Part shown: piece after piece, positions 27,210 through 37,555 of the stretch
How positions within the stretch are numbered: the stretch's first letter is position 1
Layout of the letters: every line of letters begins with the position of its first letter
Assembly: GCA_021372005.1 (NCBI GenBank)
Contig: JAJFVC010000088.1
Location: 1 to 64,000 of the forward strand
DNA: 64,000 nt
DNA from: Planctomycetaceae bacterium
Lineage (GTDB): Bacteria; Planctomycetota; Planctomycetia; Pirellulales; Thermoguttaceae
Direction: 5' to 3'
Position numbers and translations under genes: made by a program
The notes under the pieces: model-generated
The model's database searches: none
Told to the model about the DNA's origin: nothing
Seen by the model: the letters and a program-made list of their open reading frames with translations, nothing else

Positions 27210-27327
27210 GATTACGGTCTCCCGTTTTGGTTTGACATTGGAGTGAGAGGACCAAGCGGAGATTCAACGGCGCCGCATGGGCGCAACAATTCAACCTGCT
27301 CCAGTCCCTAGTTCCTGGCCCCTTTTT

Positions 27328-28236
27328 TCACACTTCCACACACTGACATTCGACTTTGCGGTCAATCCGCCGCAACAAGCCGCGAAGCACCCGACCGGGA
27401 CCGACTTCGTAGAATTGGTCGAATCCCTGACCGAGCAAATAACGCATCGAGTCTTCCCAGCGGACGGGCTGGAGAATCTGCCGCACCAGGATTTGACGGA
27501 TTTCCTCGGGGTCGTCGTGCGGCAGCGCGTCGACGTTGGAAATCACGGGAATGCGGGGCTTTTGCATGGACACGTCGGCCAGCGCCTCGGCGCAGCGACG
27601 GTCGGCCGGCCGCATGATCTCGGTGTGAAACGCGCCGGCGACCGCCAACGGCATCGCTTTCATCGCACCGAACGACTGGGCCATCTCGGCCGCGCGCTCG
27701 CAGGCCCCTTGGCTGCCGGAGATCACGATGTTGCCCGGGCACAACAAATTGGCGATCTTGAGCGTCTCGCCTTGTCGGGCTTTTTCGCAAAGGGCCTCGA
27801 CTTCGACCGTCTCAAGGCCCAAGATGCTGACCATGCCGCTGGGCGTGGCATCGGAGGCCTCTTGCATCGCCGCGCCGCGCCGTTGGACCAAGGTCAGCCC
27901 GGCCTCGAACTCCATCACACCGGCGAACACCATGGCCGTATATTCGCCCAGGCTTAGACCGGCCGTGGCCTCGCAACCCAACACCACCTCGGGCGACTCG
28001 GACCGCAACCACTCGAGCGCCGCTAGGCTCGTGACGAAAATCGCCGGCTGGCTGTAAACCGTCGAATCGAGATCTTCGGCAGGACCCTCGAAACACAGTT
28101 TTGCCAGATCGTAGCCGAGCACATCCGCCGCGCGATCGTAAAGCGACCGGACGCTGGGCAGCGACTCAGCAAGCCGCCGGCCCATGCCGACCGTTTGGGC
28201 GCCTTGTCCGGGAAACAGAAATGCGATTCGGCTCAA
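27328..28236 (-). CDS. fabD: Malonyl-CoA:ACP transacylase
   Basis: 302 residues. FLFPGQGAQ at the N-terminus, the nucleophile elbow GLSLGEY, an Arg in LVQRRGAAM and FHTEIM with the catalytic His are all present. The start is TTG in a TTGA overlap with the rpmF stop, with no ATG available, so translation is coupled to ribosomal protein L32. It supplies malonyl-ACP for FabF. Confidence 0.96.
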   Translation of the reverse strand: MSRIAFLFPGQGAQTVGMGRRLAESLPSVRSLYDRAADVLGYDLAKLCFEGPAEDLDSTVYSQPAIFVTSLAALEWLRSESPEVVLGCEATAGLSLGEYTAMVFAGVMEFEAGLTLVQRRGAAMQEASDATPSGMVSILGLETVEVEALCEKARQGETLKIANLLCPGNIVISGSQGACERAAEMAQSFGAMKAMPLAVAGAFHTEIMRPADRRCAEALADVSMQKPRIPVISNVDALPHDDPEEIRQILVRQILQPVRWEDSMRYLLGQGFDQFYEVGPGRVLRGLLRRIDRKVECQCVEV

Positions 28237-28412
28237 GACTCAGTCTCGACGACTTTACGACCCATGTAATGGCCACAGTTCGGGCAGACCATGTGCGTCG
28301 GCAAGGCGGTGCTGCACTGCTCGCACGTGGAGAGCTGCTTGGGCTTTTTGAAGTCATGCGCCCGACGACTGCCAGTGCGGGCGTTGCTTTGTCGGCGTTT
28401 TGGAACGGCCAT
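28233..28412 (-). CDS. rpmF: 50S ribosomal protein L32
   Basis: 59 residues. It starts MAVPKRRQSNARTGSRRAH, and the C-terminal half has two CxxC pairs (CEQC, CPNC), the zinc-binding form of L32. First gene of the fatty-acid operon; rpmF-fab linkage is also known in many other bacteria. The terminal TESs codons overlap the fabD TTG start. Confidence 0.96.
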   Translation of the reverse strand: MAVPKRRQSNARTGSRRAHDFKKPKQLSTCEQCSTALPTHMVCPNCGHYMGRKVVETES

Positions 28413-28459
28413 GATCGAGATACCTTCTAACAAAACCGCTATATTATTTGAAACCACAC

Positions 28460-28488
28460 ATCTTAAAGCACCGGGGGCGGCCTGTCAA
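28460..28488 (-). promoter_or_regulatory. Promoter of rpmF-fab operon
   Basis: On the minus strand a perfect TTGACA (28483-28488) is 17 bp from TAAGAT (28460-28465), about 40 nt before the rpmF ATG. Confidence 0.7.
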
Positions 28489-28706
28489 CCGACGCAGACG
28501 CGAGCCGCATCCCCTCTGAGGTGTGGTGTTGCCCTGGCGTCGAGCAGTTCGATCGCCGTTTAGCACGCGACACCCCTCCGTGCGAAGTAATCACGAGACC
28601 GCTGGATCGCCCCCAGCCTTCCACGACAGCCGGCTTTTTGTCGGTTCGTTCAGGAGCCAACCTTTGAATTTTCTTGCCGACGGCTTGGACGCGGCGAGCC
28701 GCTCGG

Positions 28707-29861
28707 TTATTTGGAAAACTTTCCGCGGTCGCTGACTTCGACCAAGATGGTGATCGGCTTGCGGTCGCGGAAGATCAGCAGCGGCACGGTCTTGCCGACG
28801 GGCGTCAGGCTGACCAGATTGACCAGATGGGCGTCGTCTTCGACCGGCGTGTGATTGAACTCGAGGATCACGTCGCCCACTTGCAGCTTGGCGGCCTCGG
28901 CGGGCGTGCCCGGTCGAACGCCCGTCACGTGGGCGCCGACGGGACGCGGCAATCCCAACTCGGCGGCCATCGACGGACCGAATCGTGGGTTCAGGTTGAC
29001 GCCCAAAAACGCGCGGGTCACCGTGCCGGTCTCGATCAACTGCCGACCGACCGCCATGAACATGTTGATCGGAATGGCGAATCCAATTCCCTCGTTGCCG
29101 CCGGAGTTGCTGGCGATGGCCGTGTTGATGCCAACCACCTCGCCTCGCAAGCTGATCAACGGGCCGCCGCTGTTGCCGGGATTGATCGCGGCGTCGGTTT
29201 GTAAAAAGTCCTGGAACTCGACCGAAGAATCGACCTCGCTCAACCGCAAAGCCCGGCGACCTTTGGCGCTGATAATTCCAAAAGTGACGGACTGGCTTAG
29301 TCCAAAGGGGCTGCCCGCGGCCAGCACGAAATCGCCGATGTCGAGCCGATCGCTATCGCCGATTGGAGCGGCCACCAATTCGGAGGCGCGGATGGGCAAC
29401 ACGGCCACGTCGGTCTTTTCGTCCTCCAAAACCTTCTTGGGATTCAAACGGCGGCCATCGGCCAGATGGATGCGAATGCCCTCAGGTGCGGCACCGCGGA
29501 TCACGTGACGGTTGGTCAGAACGTAGAAATTCTCTTTCCACTGGATAATCACTCCAGAGCCGGCCTCTTCGAGTCGACGGCGATTGAACGCGGCTTCGGC
29601 GTCCGTCGGGATGTCGGCCTCGATGTGAACCACGGCCGGACCGACCAGTTTTGCCACGGTTCGGACCACGGCCGACTGGGCTTCCAGCAGTTTGGCGTTG
29701 CGTTCCAGCTCGTGTTGCAGTTCGGCCCGCTGTTCCGGTCGGGTCGATTCCGGGCGCTGCAATGCGGCCGGCAGAGCGGGCGTCGCGCCCCATGCCGAGA
29801 CAGCGCCGACGAGCATCCAGAGGGCGGAAGCAAAAATCCGAGGGGCTATCATGTCTCTCAT
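28707..29861 (-). CDS. HtrA/DegP-type periplasmic serine protease with one PDZ domain
   Basis: About 384 residues. It has a signal peptide (IFASALWMLVGAVSAWG), a short helical region, and an S1C protease domain with the full triad: TNRHVIRG (His), EKTDVAVLPI (Asp) and INPGNSGGPLIS (Ser). One PDZ domain follows (GAHVTGVRPGTPAEAAKLQVGDVILEF). It probably degrades misfolded envelope proteins. Start may be 29861 or 29852; the upstream frame is basic and not family-like. Confidence 0.92.
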   Translation of the reverse strand: MRDMIAPRIFASALWMLVGAVSAWGATPALPAALQRPESTRPEQRAELQHELERNAKLLEAQSAVVRTVAKLVGPAVVHIEADIPTDAEAAFNRRRLEEAGSGVIIQWKENFYVLTNRHVIRGAAPEGIRIHLADGRRLNPKKVLEDEKTDVAVLPIRASELVAAPIGDSDRLDIGDFVLAAGSPFGLSQSVTFGIISAKGRRALRLSEVDSSVEFQDFLQTDAAINPGNSGGPLISLRGEVVGINTAIASNSGGNEGIGFAIPINMFMAVGRQLIETGTVTRAFLGVNLNPRFGPSMAAELGLPRPVGAHVTGVRPGTPAEAAKLQVGDVILEFNHTPVEDDAHLVNLVSLTPVGKTVPLLIFRDRKPITILVEVSDRGKFSK

Positions 29862-29902
29862 ACAAGAAAGTCTACCCGCCCTCGCACGCTCAATCAAGCG
29901 AA

Positions 29903-30352
29903 TCACGAAACGTCCAATTCGACGTCGTTGATCGATAAATCGCCGGCGTCGCCCGAAGAATCCAACAGGCGACCCCAATCGACGTCGGACGTGGTCGAGA
30001 GGCCTTGGCGTTCCGCTTCACGCTGGCAATCGATGCAGTGGGTGGCGTAAGGCAAAGCGTTCAGCCGAGCGACGGGAATATTGGTCCCGCAGCCCTCGCA
30101 GATGCCGAAATGGCCCTCGCGCATCCGCTCCAGGGCGTATTCAATGCGGGCCAATTCGCGGCTCTCCACTTCGGCCAGTTGCGAGCTGATCTCGTCTTGG
30201 ACCGAATCGAGCGCCGCATCGACCATGTCGCCGGAGGTCTGTGCGCGAAGCTCCTTGAGCAAACTCAAGTCGCCGGCCAACGCCTTTCGCAAGGCATCGC
30301 GTCGCTTGACGAGAATCTGGCGCATGTTCAGGATCGCTTCTTTGCGGCTCAT
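29903..30352 (-). CDS. DksA/TraR-type C4 zinc-finger protein
   Basis: 149 residues. An N-terminal helical hairpin (MRQILVKRRDALRKALAGDL, then QLAEVESRELARIEYALERM) is followed by the DksA-type zinc finger CEGC-x17-CIDC within GICEGCGTNIP. Likely an RNA polymerase secondary-channel regulator responding to stress. GAGGTGAC precedes the ATG. The coiled-coil tip is not clearly the DxxDxA of E. coli DksA (GDMVDAALDS comes close). Confidence 0.88.
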   Translation of the reverse strand: MSRKEAILNMRQILVKRRDALRKALAGDLSLLKELRAQTSGDMVDAALDSVQDEISSQLAEVESRELARIEYALERMREGHFGICEGCGTNIPVARLNALPYATHCIDCQREAERQGLSTTSDVDWGRLLDSSGDAGDLSINDVELDVS

Positions 30353-30991
30353 AAGTTGTCACCTCGACGTTCGACGACCGACTACGCCGGAGGCTGTTTC
30401 CCCCTTGTCGTGCAGTCTTTTTTCGAACTCTCCCTTGTTACGATTTGCCGTTTCGACCCTCGCCATGAGCGGTAACCCGAGGCCTCCGCTGTGACGGGCC
30501 GCCGCACTGGTCAGCAACCTAAATATACTACGCATGTGGACCTGTGCAGGCCAAAATGCGCAAAATATTCCGGTCGCCGCGGGCGCGGACACTTCGCCAA
30601 AAACAAGACGTCCTCCGCCCCCGTTTTGCCGGTCGCCGACGGGTGTTTTCGAGATCCTTGAATCCGAGGCGGACGGCCGTTGATTCGACCGCCTGGCCAA
30701 CCTCGCAGAACCTCGATCGCGCCGCGACGCCATCCAATAATCGTCAAAACCGGCAAAGATATACAGCCGTTTTTTCTCATTCCGAAGTTTGTAGGGCCTG
30801 TCCCTGCAAAACCCCTTTGACCGCATCCCCAACGTAAGCTAAACGCAGTAGAGGCTTTAGAGTCACAATCGAAATAAATCGCTTCGCCAGCGGTCGAGCG
30901 ATCGGCGGCCGTCGGCCATGGAAGGCCGTGGATCGCCCTTCCTTGGGTGCGGTGTTCTTCGTAACAAATACCCCCGAACGACGGATAACCC
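30353..30991. other. Divergent intergenic region, 639 bp
   Basis: Lies between the DksA-like gene and the FHA protein gene. Only scattered -10-like motifs (TATATT near 30527, minus; TATACA near 30760, plus) without good -35 partners. No gene, repeat or RNA recognised despite the length. Confidence 0.4.
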
Positions 30992-33148
30992 ATGGTAGCC
31001 ACCACGTGTGCGAACAAACCCTTGTCGCTCTCTGAAGCGGCGGACGGGGATTTGGTGTTCCGGATCTGCACGGCCCCGCGCGAAGGTCAGATCGTGCGGC
31101 TCCAATCAACCAAATGCACGATTGGTTCCGGCGAGCGTTGCACGTTGCGGCTTCGAGCCTCGGGCGTGTCGCCGGTGCATTGCCTGATTGTGCGAGGGGC
31201 GGCGGCCACGATCATTCGACGTTGGTCGCCCGACACGCGGCTCAACGATCAAACGTTTACCGACGCGGAGCTTGTGCCGGGCGATCGAATCGGCATCGGG
31301 CCCGTGGATCTCGAAGTGATCGCCGTTCATCCGGCCCAAAAAGTCCCGGCGGCGTCTCGCCAAGAGGCAACCCCGCCGCCTCCGCCCGATGCATCCCTGG
31401 AACGATTAAGACTGGAGTTGGAACAGCAACGTCGTTCGTTGGAAGAACAACAGCGGCAATGGCAACTGGAGCGGGAGGAAACCGCAGCAAACGTTGCCAC
31501 CGAGCGGGAACAGTTTGCCGCCGAGCGACAGCGTTTGGAAACGGAAAAGCAGTCGTTGGCCGACCAACGTCGGCAGTGGGAGTCGGAACGCCAAGAGTCG
31601 GCGGCTCGACTGGCGTCGCAAACGGAGCAACTAGCCGCCGAGCAAAAAAACATCGAAGTCGAGCAACAAACGCTGGCCGAGCAGCAACGGCAGTGGGAAG
31701 CCACGCACCAGGAGACCGTCGCGGGGCTTGTAACCCAGAACGAACAGATTTCGGCGGCGCTGGCGGATCTGCAAACTCAAAAACAGTCGTTGACCGCGCA
31801 ACAGCGTCAATGGGAATCGCAGCATCAAGAGTCGGCGGCCCGGCTGGCGTCGCAAACGGAGCAACTAGCCGCCGAGCAAAAAAATATCGAAGTCGAAAAA
31901 CAAACGCTGGCCGAGCAGCAACGGCAGTGGGAAGCCACGCACCAGGAGACCGTCGCGGGGCTTGCGACGCAAAACGAACAGATTTCGGCGGCGTTGGCGG
32001 ATCTGCAAGCTCAAAAACAGTTGTTGGCTGAGCAGCAGCGGCAGTGGGAATCGGAACGTCAGGAGTCGGCTGCGGAGATTGCCGAACGGTCGAAACAGCT
32101 TGCCGCCCAGGTCGCCGGGGCGGAGGTTGAACGTCAATCGTTGGACGGTCAGCGGCAGCAGTGGCAATTGGAGCAAACCGATGCCCAACGACAATTGAAC
32201 CAACAACGCGAATCGTTGAATGCGGAAAAGGCCGAACTGGCGGCCAAACAAACAGCATTGGAGGAACAACGCCAGACGCGGGAATGTCAGCGAGCTGCGG
32301 CGGCGTCCGAGCCTGCAACGTCTGAACCGGCGGCGGAGTCCGAAACGACTGAGCCGGAACCGACGTTCGAGTCGCCGGCAGCGAAAGCCCCGGTCGATTT
32401 GGCCGAAGTGTTTCGCCGCGTCGGCGCGACGGTGGATTTGGTCGACGAGTCGCAAGATCCGACGATCGAGCCCGCGCCCGCATCCACGCTGTCGCCGTAC
32501 CGTGAGCCGCAAAAGAATTCAGCCACGTCTGCGGTCGCGGCGAACGGAGAGGAGGAGTCGATCGACGATTACATGAGTCGGCTGATGAAACGTCTTCGTT
32601 CAGCTTCGGGCGACGCCGTCGCGCCGGCCTATGTTCTGTCGCCGTCGCAATCCTCCGCAAACGCTTCGGACACGGCAAAACCGCTCGCCGAAACGGAAAG
32701 GTCTCCGATTTCGGAACCATCGATCCCGGCCGGTGCGGCGCCGGTTGAATTGTCGCCTCGCGCGGTGGCGCCCGAGCGGAATGTCGATCTGTCGGCCTTG
32801 CGGGAGTTGGCCAACTTGTCGGCGCAAAGCGCGATCAGCCAACACGCTCGACAGATGCTCGTGCACGCCATGTACTCGAAGTTGGCGGTGATGCTCGTGG
32901 CGCTGGCGACCGGCACGACGTTGCTGTGGATGTGGAAGACGCTGGGGGCGGCCCAAACAACGTTTTATTCCGCGCTGGTGGCACTGCTGGTGGCTATTTA
33001 TTGGGGCATGGAGTACGCGTTGCTGAGCGGTCGATTGACGATCGGCAGAACGGGCCACCTCGAAATCGACTGGAACAAGTCGCCGGCCCGCGCGGACCAG
33101 TCGGGTCATTCAAAACACAACCCCGACGACGCGACCCCGCGTGATTGA
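30992..33148 (+). CDS. FHA-domain protein with long coiled coil of 39-residue repeats and C-terminal TM helices
   Basis: 718 residues. The N-terminal FHA-like domain spans about 20-110 (CTIGSGERCTLRL, SGVSPVHC, TRLNDQTF, PGDRIGIG), although the usual GR arginine is Ser here. From residue 145 to about 418 there are seven 39-residue coiled-coil units, each with a QxQW or QRQW core. Next come an acidic Pro-rich region and DDYMSRLMKRLR, then two TM helices near 630-680 (LAVMLVALATGTTLLWMW; TTFYSALVALLVAIYWGM). It is probably a membrane-anchored scaffold reading phospho-Thr signals. Units 2-3 and 4-5 are near-identical in DNA. Confidence 0.8.
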   Translation: MVATTCANKPLSLSEAADGDLVFRICTAPREGQIVRLQSTKCTIGSGERCTLRLRASGVSPVHCLIVRGAAATIIRRWSPDTRLNDQTFTDAELVPGDRIGIGPVDLEVIAVHPAQKVPAASRQEATPPPPPDASLERLRLELEQQRRSLEEQQRQWQLEREETAANVATEREQFAAERQRLETEKQSLADQRRQWESERQESAARLASQTEQLAAEQKNIEVEQQTLAEQQRQWEATHQETVAGLVTQNEQISAALADLQTQKQSLTAQQRQWESQHQESAARLASQTEQLAAEQKNIEVEKQTLAEQQRQWEATHQETVAGLATQNEQISAALADLQAQKQLLAEQQRQWESERQESAAEIAERSKQLAAQVAGAEVERQSLDGQRQQWQLEQTDAQRQLNQQRESLNAEKAELAAKQTALEEQRQTRECQRAAAASEPATSEPAAESETTEPEPTFESPAAKAPVDLAEVFRRVGATVDLVDESQDPTIEPAPASTLSPYREPQKNSATSAVAANGEEESIDDYMSRLMKRLRSASGDAVAPAYVLSPSQSSANASDTAKPLAETERSPISEPSIPAGAAPVELSPRAVAPERNVDLSALRELANLSAQSAISQHARQMLVHAMYSKLAVMLVALATGTTLLWMWKTLGAAQTTFYSALVALLVAIYWGMEYALLSGRLTIGRTGHLEIDWNKSPARADQSGHSKHNPDDATPRD
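31424..32242 (+). repeat. Seven tandem 117-bp repeats inside the FHA protein gene
   Basis: Unit starts are 117 bp apart (anchor codons at 31436, 31553, 31670, 31787, 31904, 32021, 32138). A recent 234-bp duplication is visible: 31595-31786 and 31829-32020 differ at only a few bases, mostly synonymous. Confidence 0.85.
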
Positions 33149-33172
33149 GCTTGCGTCGGTTTGGCTTCGGCT

Positions 33173-34189
<1,017 letters not shown>

Positions 34190-34271
34190 GGCGGCACGAA
34201 AGGGGGTTGAAGGGGTGATGGGACGGAGCGACAAAAAACACGGTGCGTCGGCGATTTCACGCCGTAGCGCC

Positions 34272-34628
34272 TCAGGATTCGGGATAGCGCACGGTGACGG
34301 TCGTCGAAATGCCTCCGCGCGGCGTAAACGACGCCGTGAGCGTCAATCGTCGCGGGCGCAGGACGGCGGTCAGATCGTCGGCGATCCGGTTCGTCACGTT
34401 CTCGTAATAAATGCCCTCGTTGCGAAACTGCTGCAAGTACAATTTCAGGCTCTTCAACTCGACGCACACGGCCTCCGGCGCGTAGGTGATCGTCAGTGTG
34501 CCGAAATCGGGCTGGCCCGTCTTCGGACAAACGGAGGTGAACTCGGGACAGACGATCTCGACCGTATAATCCCGCTTCGGATAAGGATTGTCAAACGTTT
34601 CGAGCATGTTGCGAAAGCGGTCGGTCAT
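34272..34628 (-). CDS. queF: 7-cyano-7-deazaguanine (preQ0) reductase, short type
   Basis: 118 residues, unimodular QueF that reduces preQ0 to preQ1 with NADPH for queuosine. The catalytic Cys is in [14 protein letters not shown], the QueF motif is [16 protein letters not shown], and YYENVTNRI follows. Start at MTDRFRNML, or 11 codons earlier. Divergent from queC with a 72-bp gap; no preQ1 riboswitch seen. Confidence 0.95.
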   Translation of the reverse strand: MTDRFRNMLETFDNPYPKRDYTVEIVCPEFTSVCPKTGQPDFGTLTITYAPEAVCVELKSLKLYLQQFRNEGIYYENVTNRIADDLTAVLRPRRLTLTASFTPRGGISTTVTVRYPES

Positions 34629-34700
34629 CGGACGATCGTCTCCTTTTCTTTTCGTCTTCATTGTGGCATGATAATAGGTTTGGGGACAAGGGGGGATGTC

Positions 34701-35414
34701 ATGACGAAGCGTTTGGCGGTCGTGCTACTTTCCGGGGGGCTCGATTCGGCTACCGCCGCGGCGATCGCTCGGCAACAAGGATTTTCGCTCCAGGCCTTGT
34801 CGGTCGATTACGGCCAACGGCACCGATTCGAGCTTCAGGCGGCCCGTTGCGTCGCCCAATCGTTGGGCGTCGAGCGGCATGTGGTTTTGCCAGTCCCCTT
34901 GGCCCGATTCGGCCACAGCGCGCTGACCGACGCGATCGACGTGCCGAAGGACCGGACCGTCGAGCAGATGGCCGGCGATATCCCCGTCACCTACGTTCCG
35001 GCCCGCAATACGGTGCTGCTGTCGTTGGCGCTGGCCTACGCCGAGTCGATCGACGCGGCCGACATTTTTGTCGGCGTCAACGCGGTCGACTACAGCGGAT
35101 ATCCCGACTGTCGGCCCGAATACATCGCCGCGTTCAACGTGCTGGCCAATCTGGCGACCAAGGCGGGCGCGGAGGGCCGGCTGAAGTTTACGGTCCACGC
35201 GCCGTTGATCGCCTGGACCAAGGCCGAGATCATTCGCCGCGGGACCGCATTGGGCGTCGACTACGGTTTGACCCACTCCTGCTACGATCCCGACGCCGAG
35301 GGCCGCAGTTGCGGGCGGTGCGATTCGTGCCAGATTCGACATCAGGGTTTTTTGGACGCCGGCGTGCCGGATCCGACGAAGTATCAGAACGAGGGCCTGG
35401 GGGCTAGGGGCTAG
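34701..35414 (+). CDS. queC: 7-cyano-7-deazaguanine synthase
   Basis: 237 residues, ATP-dependent conversion of CDG to preQ0. PP-loop [36 protein letters not shown] and the C-terminal zinc site SCYDP with CGRCDSC are present. The ATG at 34701 is preceded by a G-rich ribosome site. The gene ends 9 bp before queE; a GGGGCTAGGGG motif straddles the junction. Confidence 0.96.
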   Translation: MTKRLAVVLLSGGLDSATAAAIARQQGFSLQALSVDYGQRHRFELQAARCVAQSLGVERHVVLPVPLARFGHSALTDAIDVPKDRTVEQMAGDIPVTYVPARNTVLLSLALAYAESIDAADIFVGVNAVDYSGYPDCRPEYIAAFNVLANLATKAGAEGRLKFTVHAPLIAWTKAEIIRRGTALGVDYGLTHSCYDPDAEGRSCGRCDSCQIRHQGFLDAGVPDPTKYQNEGLGARG

Positions 35415-35423
35415 GGGATTGCG

Positions 35424-36161
35424 ATGCGCATCGCCGAGATCTTTCGATCGATTCAGGGGGAAGGCCGTTGGACGGGCACCGAAAGCGTCTTCGTCCGCGC
35501 CAGCGGCTGCAATCTGCGATGCCGTTGGTGTGACACGCCCTACGCCTCGTGGACGCCCGAGGGCGGCGATTTTTCCATCGCGGAAATCCAAGAGAAAATC
35601 GAAATCCTCCGCGTTCCATTCCCTTCTAGTCCGCGATCCCCAATCCCTAATCATCTCTCTCCTTCTCTCGATTTGGTCATGACCGGCGGCGAACCGATGA
35701 TGTTCGGCGAGTTGGTCCCGCTGACCGCCGAACTGCGCGCGGCGGGATGGCGGATCACGATCGAAACGTCCGGAACGCTCTATTTGCCTGTGGCGTGCGA
35801 CTTGATGTCGATCAGCCCTAAGCTGTCGAACTCGACGCCGTCGGCCGCATGCGAACCGCATTGGGTTGAGCGCCACGAGGCCCGCCGGCACGCGCCCGAG
35901 ACGATCCGCCGGTTGGTGTCGGAGTACGATTATCAAATGAAGTTCGTCATCGGTCGTCCGCGCGATTGCCAGGAGGTGGAACAGTATTTGGCCGAGTTTC
36001 CCGGGATCGACCGCGGCCGGGTGTTTTTGATGCCCGAGGGCGTCGACCTCCATTCCTTGGAGTCGAAAACCGCGTGGCTCGAGCCGTATTGCGCGCGGCA
36101 CGGCGTTCGTTTTTGTCCGCGACGGCATGTCGAGTGGTTTGGTGTAGAACGCGGCCGATGA
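35424..36161 (+). CDS. queE: 7-carboxy-7-deazaguanine synthase, radical SAM
   Basis: 245 residues. The radical SAM cluster motif CNLRCRWC (CxxxCxxC) is at about residue 29, with the substrate motif FRSIQGEG at the N-terminus and TGGEPMMF after the first helix. Residues about 65-84 (PFPSSPRSPIPNHLSPSL) interrupt the normal spacing between the first helix and TGGEP, and are encoded by a C/T-rich stretch that looks like an inserted interspersed repeat. Glu/Lys residues for the deazapurine ring are otherwise kept (ETSG, KFVIG). AGGGG precedes the ATG. Confidence 0.93.
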   Translation: MRIAEIFRSIQGEGRWTGTESVFVRASGCNLRCRWCDTPYASWTPEGGDFSIAEIQEKIEILRVPFPSSPRSPIPNHLSPSLDLVMTGGEPMMFGELVPLTAELRAAGWRITIETSGTLYLPVACDLMSISPKLSNSTPSAACEPHWVERHEARRHAPETIRRLVSEYDYQMKFVIGRPRDCQEVEQYLAEFPGIDRGRVFLMPEGVDLHSLESKTAWLEPYCARHGVRFCPRRHVEWFGVERGR

Positions 36162-36184
36162 ATTTTATTTTGTGATCGGCACGA

Positions 36185-37555
36185 TCAATCGACAAGACGG
36201 TCGACGGCGAGTCGCCCGCTGCGAACGGCGCCTTCCATCGTGCCGGGCCAGCCGGTCGAGGTCCAATCGCCGGCCAATGCCAGATTTTCGACGGCGGTGC
36301 GTTGCGGCGGCCGCCGTGCGTCGGAGCCGCACGAAACCGAAAACACCGCACGCGGCTGCACGATCACCCGGTGATGCAGCACCGTGGCCTCTCGCGCGGC
36401 CGGCCAAATCGCCCGCAGTTCGTCGAGAATTGCCGTTCGCCACTCGTCCGGCGTCCGCGACGGCAATCGATGCGACGCGCTGACGATCACTTGGCAATAG
36501 TTTTTTTTGTCCTGAGGATCGCCAATGCGTGCGGAAGGTTTTGGGGATCGAAGAAAAACCCATTGGCCGAGGTGTCCGACCAACACGGCGTGCGGCAACC
36601 GCGTCACCGGGCGATCGAACCAAACGTGCACGGCCGTGATGGCCGCCGGTTCGAGCCGCGCCGCGTCGGCCAGTTCGGGCATCGCCGACCGTAGGGAATC
36701 GCTCAGCAGAGAGCCTGCACTCCACCAGGGAACCGCAACGACTACGGCGTCGAACGGGCGTCGCACGCCGTCGTTCAACCATAATTCCGTCGCGCGGACC
36801 GCGTCGCCCTCGATCCGTCGGACGGGCGTGTTGCAGTGAATCGTCACGTTTTGGGCCGACAGCCAGCGGCCGACGCGGTCGCCGAAAATTGCGCCCAGCG
36901 GCTTTTTGGGCAGCAGCACGTCGCTCGCACCGCGGTGGGCCAAAAAACCGTCGCAAAACACTTTGCACGCGGCCGACCAATCAGCCCGATCAATCGTCTC
37001 GCTGAGTGCACTGGTCAGCACGACCGACCAAAACTGGTCGATCGCGCGGGCTGAGTGTTTTTCTTCTCGGAGCCAATCGCCGAACGTTTTTTCTTTCTCC
37101 ACGGTAAACGAAGCGTTTTGCGAAAGCCGTTGGAGTTTTTTTAAGGTTTTGGCGATCTTCCAACGCTGGCCGAGCGAAAGATATCTCAAGTGAAACAGGC
37201 CCGGCAGCAAGTGTAGCGGGGCGGGCAGCCAGCCGACCGGCGCGACGTCGCACTGCCGGCCGTCGGGGGCCAAAAAATGCAATTGCCGGCATCGCTCGAA
37301 ATCGCCGTCGATGCCTGCCTGACGGCAGAAATCCATAAGCGCAGTGCAACAGCCCATCGCCACGTGCTGCCCTTGGTCGATCCGCTGTTCGACCGTGGCG
37401 TCCCAGATCGAGCCGGCTCGGCCGCCGAGGGTTTGCGATTGCTCGAACAGTTCGACCCGAAATCCGCGAGCCCGCGCCGCCGCGGCCGCCGCCATGCCGG
37501 CCAATCCGCCGCCGACCACCGCCAACGATTTCGATGTTTTTTCTTGAGGAATCAT
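36185..37555 (-). CDS. hpnE: Squalene-associated FAD-dependent desaturase HpnE
   Basis: About 456 residues. The dinucleotide-binding motif VVGGGLAGMAAAAAARARG is at the N-terminus, then FEQSQTLGGRAGS, and a C-terminal FAD motif (LALAGDWTSTGWPGTMEGAVRSG). It reduces and rearranges hydroxysqualene to squalene in the HpnCDE pathway. The ATG overlaps the hpnD stop by 1 nt (TGATG). Confidence 0.94.
   Translation of the reverse strand: MIPQEKTSKSLAVVGGGLAGMAAAAAARARGFRVELFEQSQTLGGRAGSIWDATVEQRIDQGQHVAMGCCTALMDFCRQAGIDGDFERCRQLHFLAPDGRQCDVAPVGWLPAPLHLLPGLFHLRYLSLGQRWKIAKTLKKLQRLSQNASFTVEKEKTFGDWLREEKHSARAIDQFWSVVLTSALSETIDRADWSAACKVFCDGFLAHRGASDVLLPKKPLGAIFGDRVGRWLSAQNVTIHCNTPVRRIEGDAVRATELWLNDGVRRPFDAVVVAVPWWSAGSLLSDSLRSAMPELADAARLEPAAITAVHVWFDRPVTRLPHAVLVGHLGQWVFLRSPKPSARIGDPQDKKNYCQVIVSASHRLPSRTPDEWRTAILDELRAIWPAAREATVLHHRVIVQPRAVFSVSCGSDARRPPQRTAVENLALAGDWTSTGWPGTMEGAVRSGRLAVDRLVD

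Noticed and set aside
31424-32242. CRISPR-like array
   Set aside because: The repeats are in-frame coding units of 117 bp without spacers.
34629-34700. preQ1 riboswitch between queF and queC
   Set aside because: Only 72 bp, with no C-rich hairpin and A-rich tail pseudoknot pattern on either strand.
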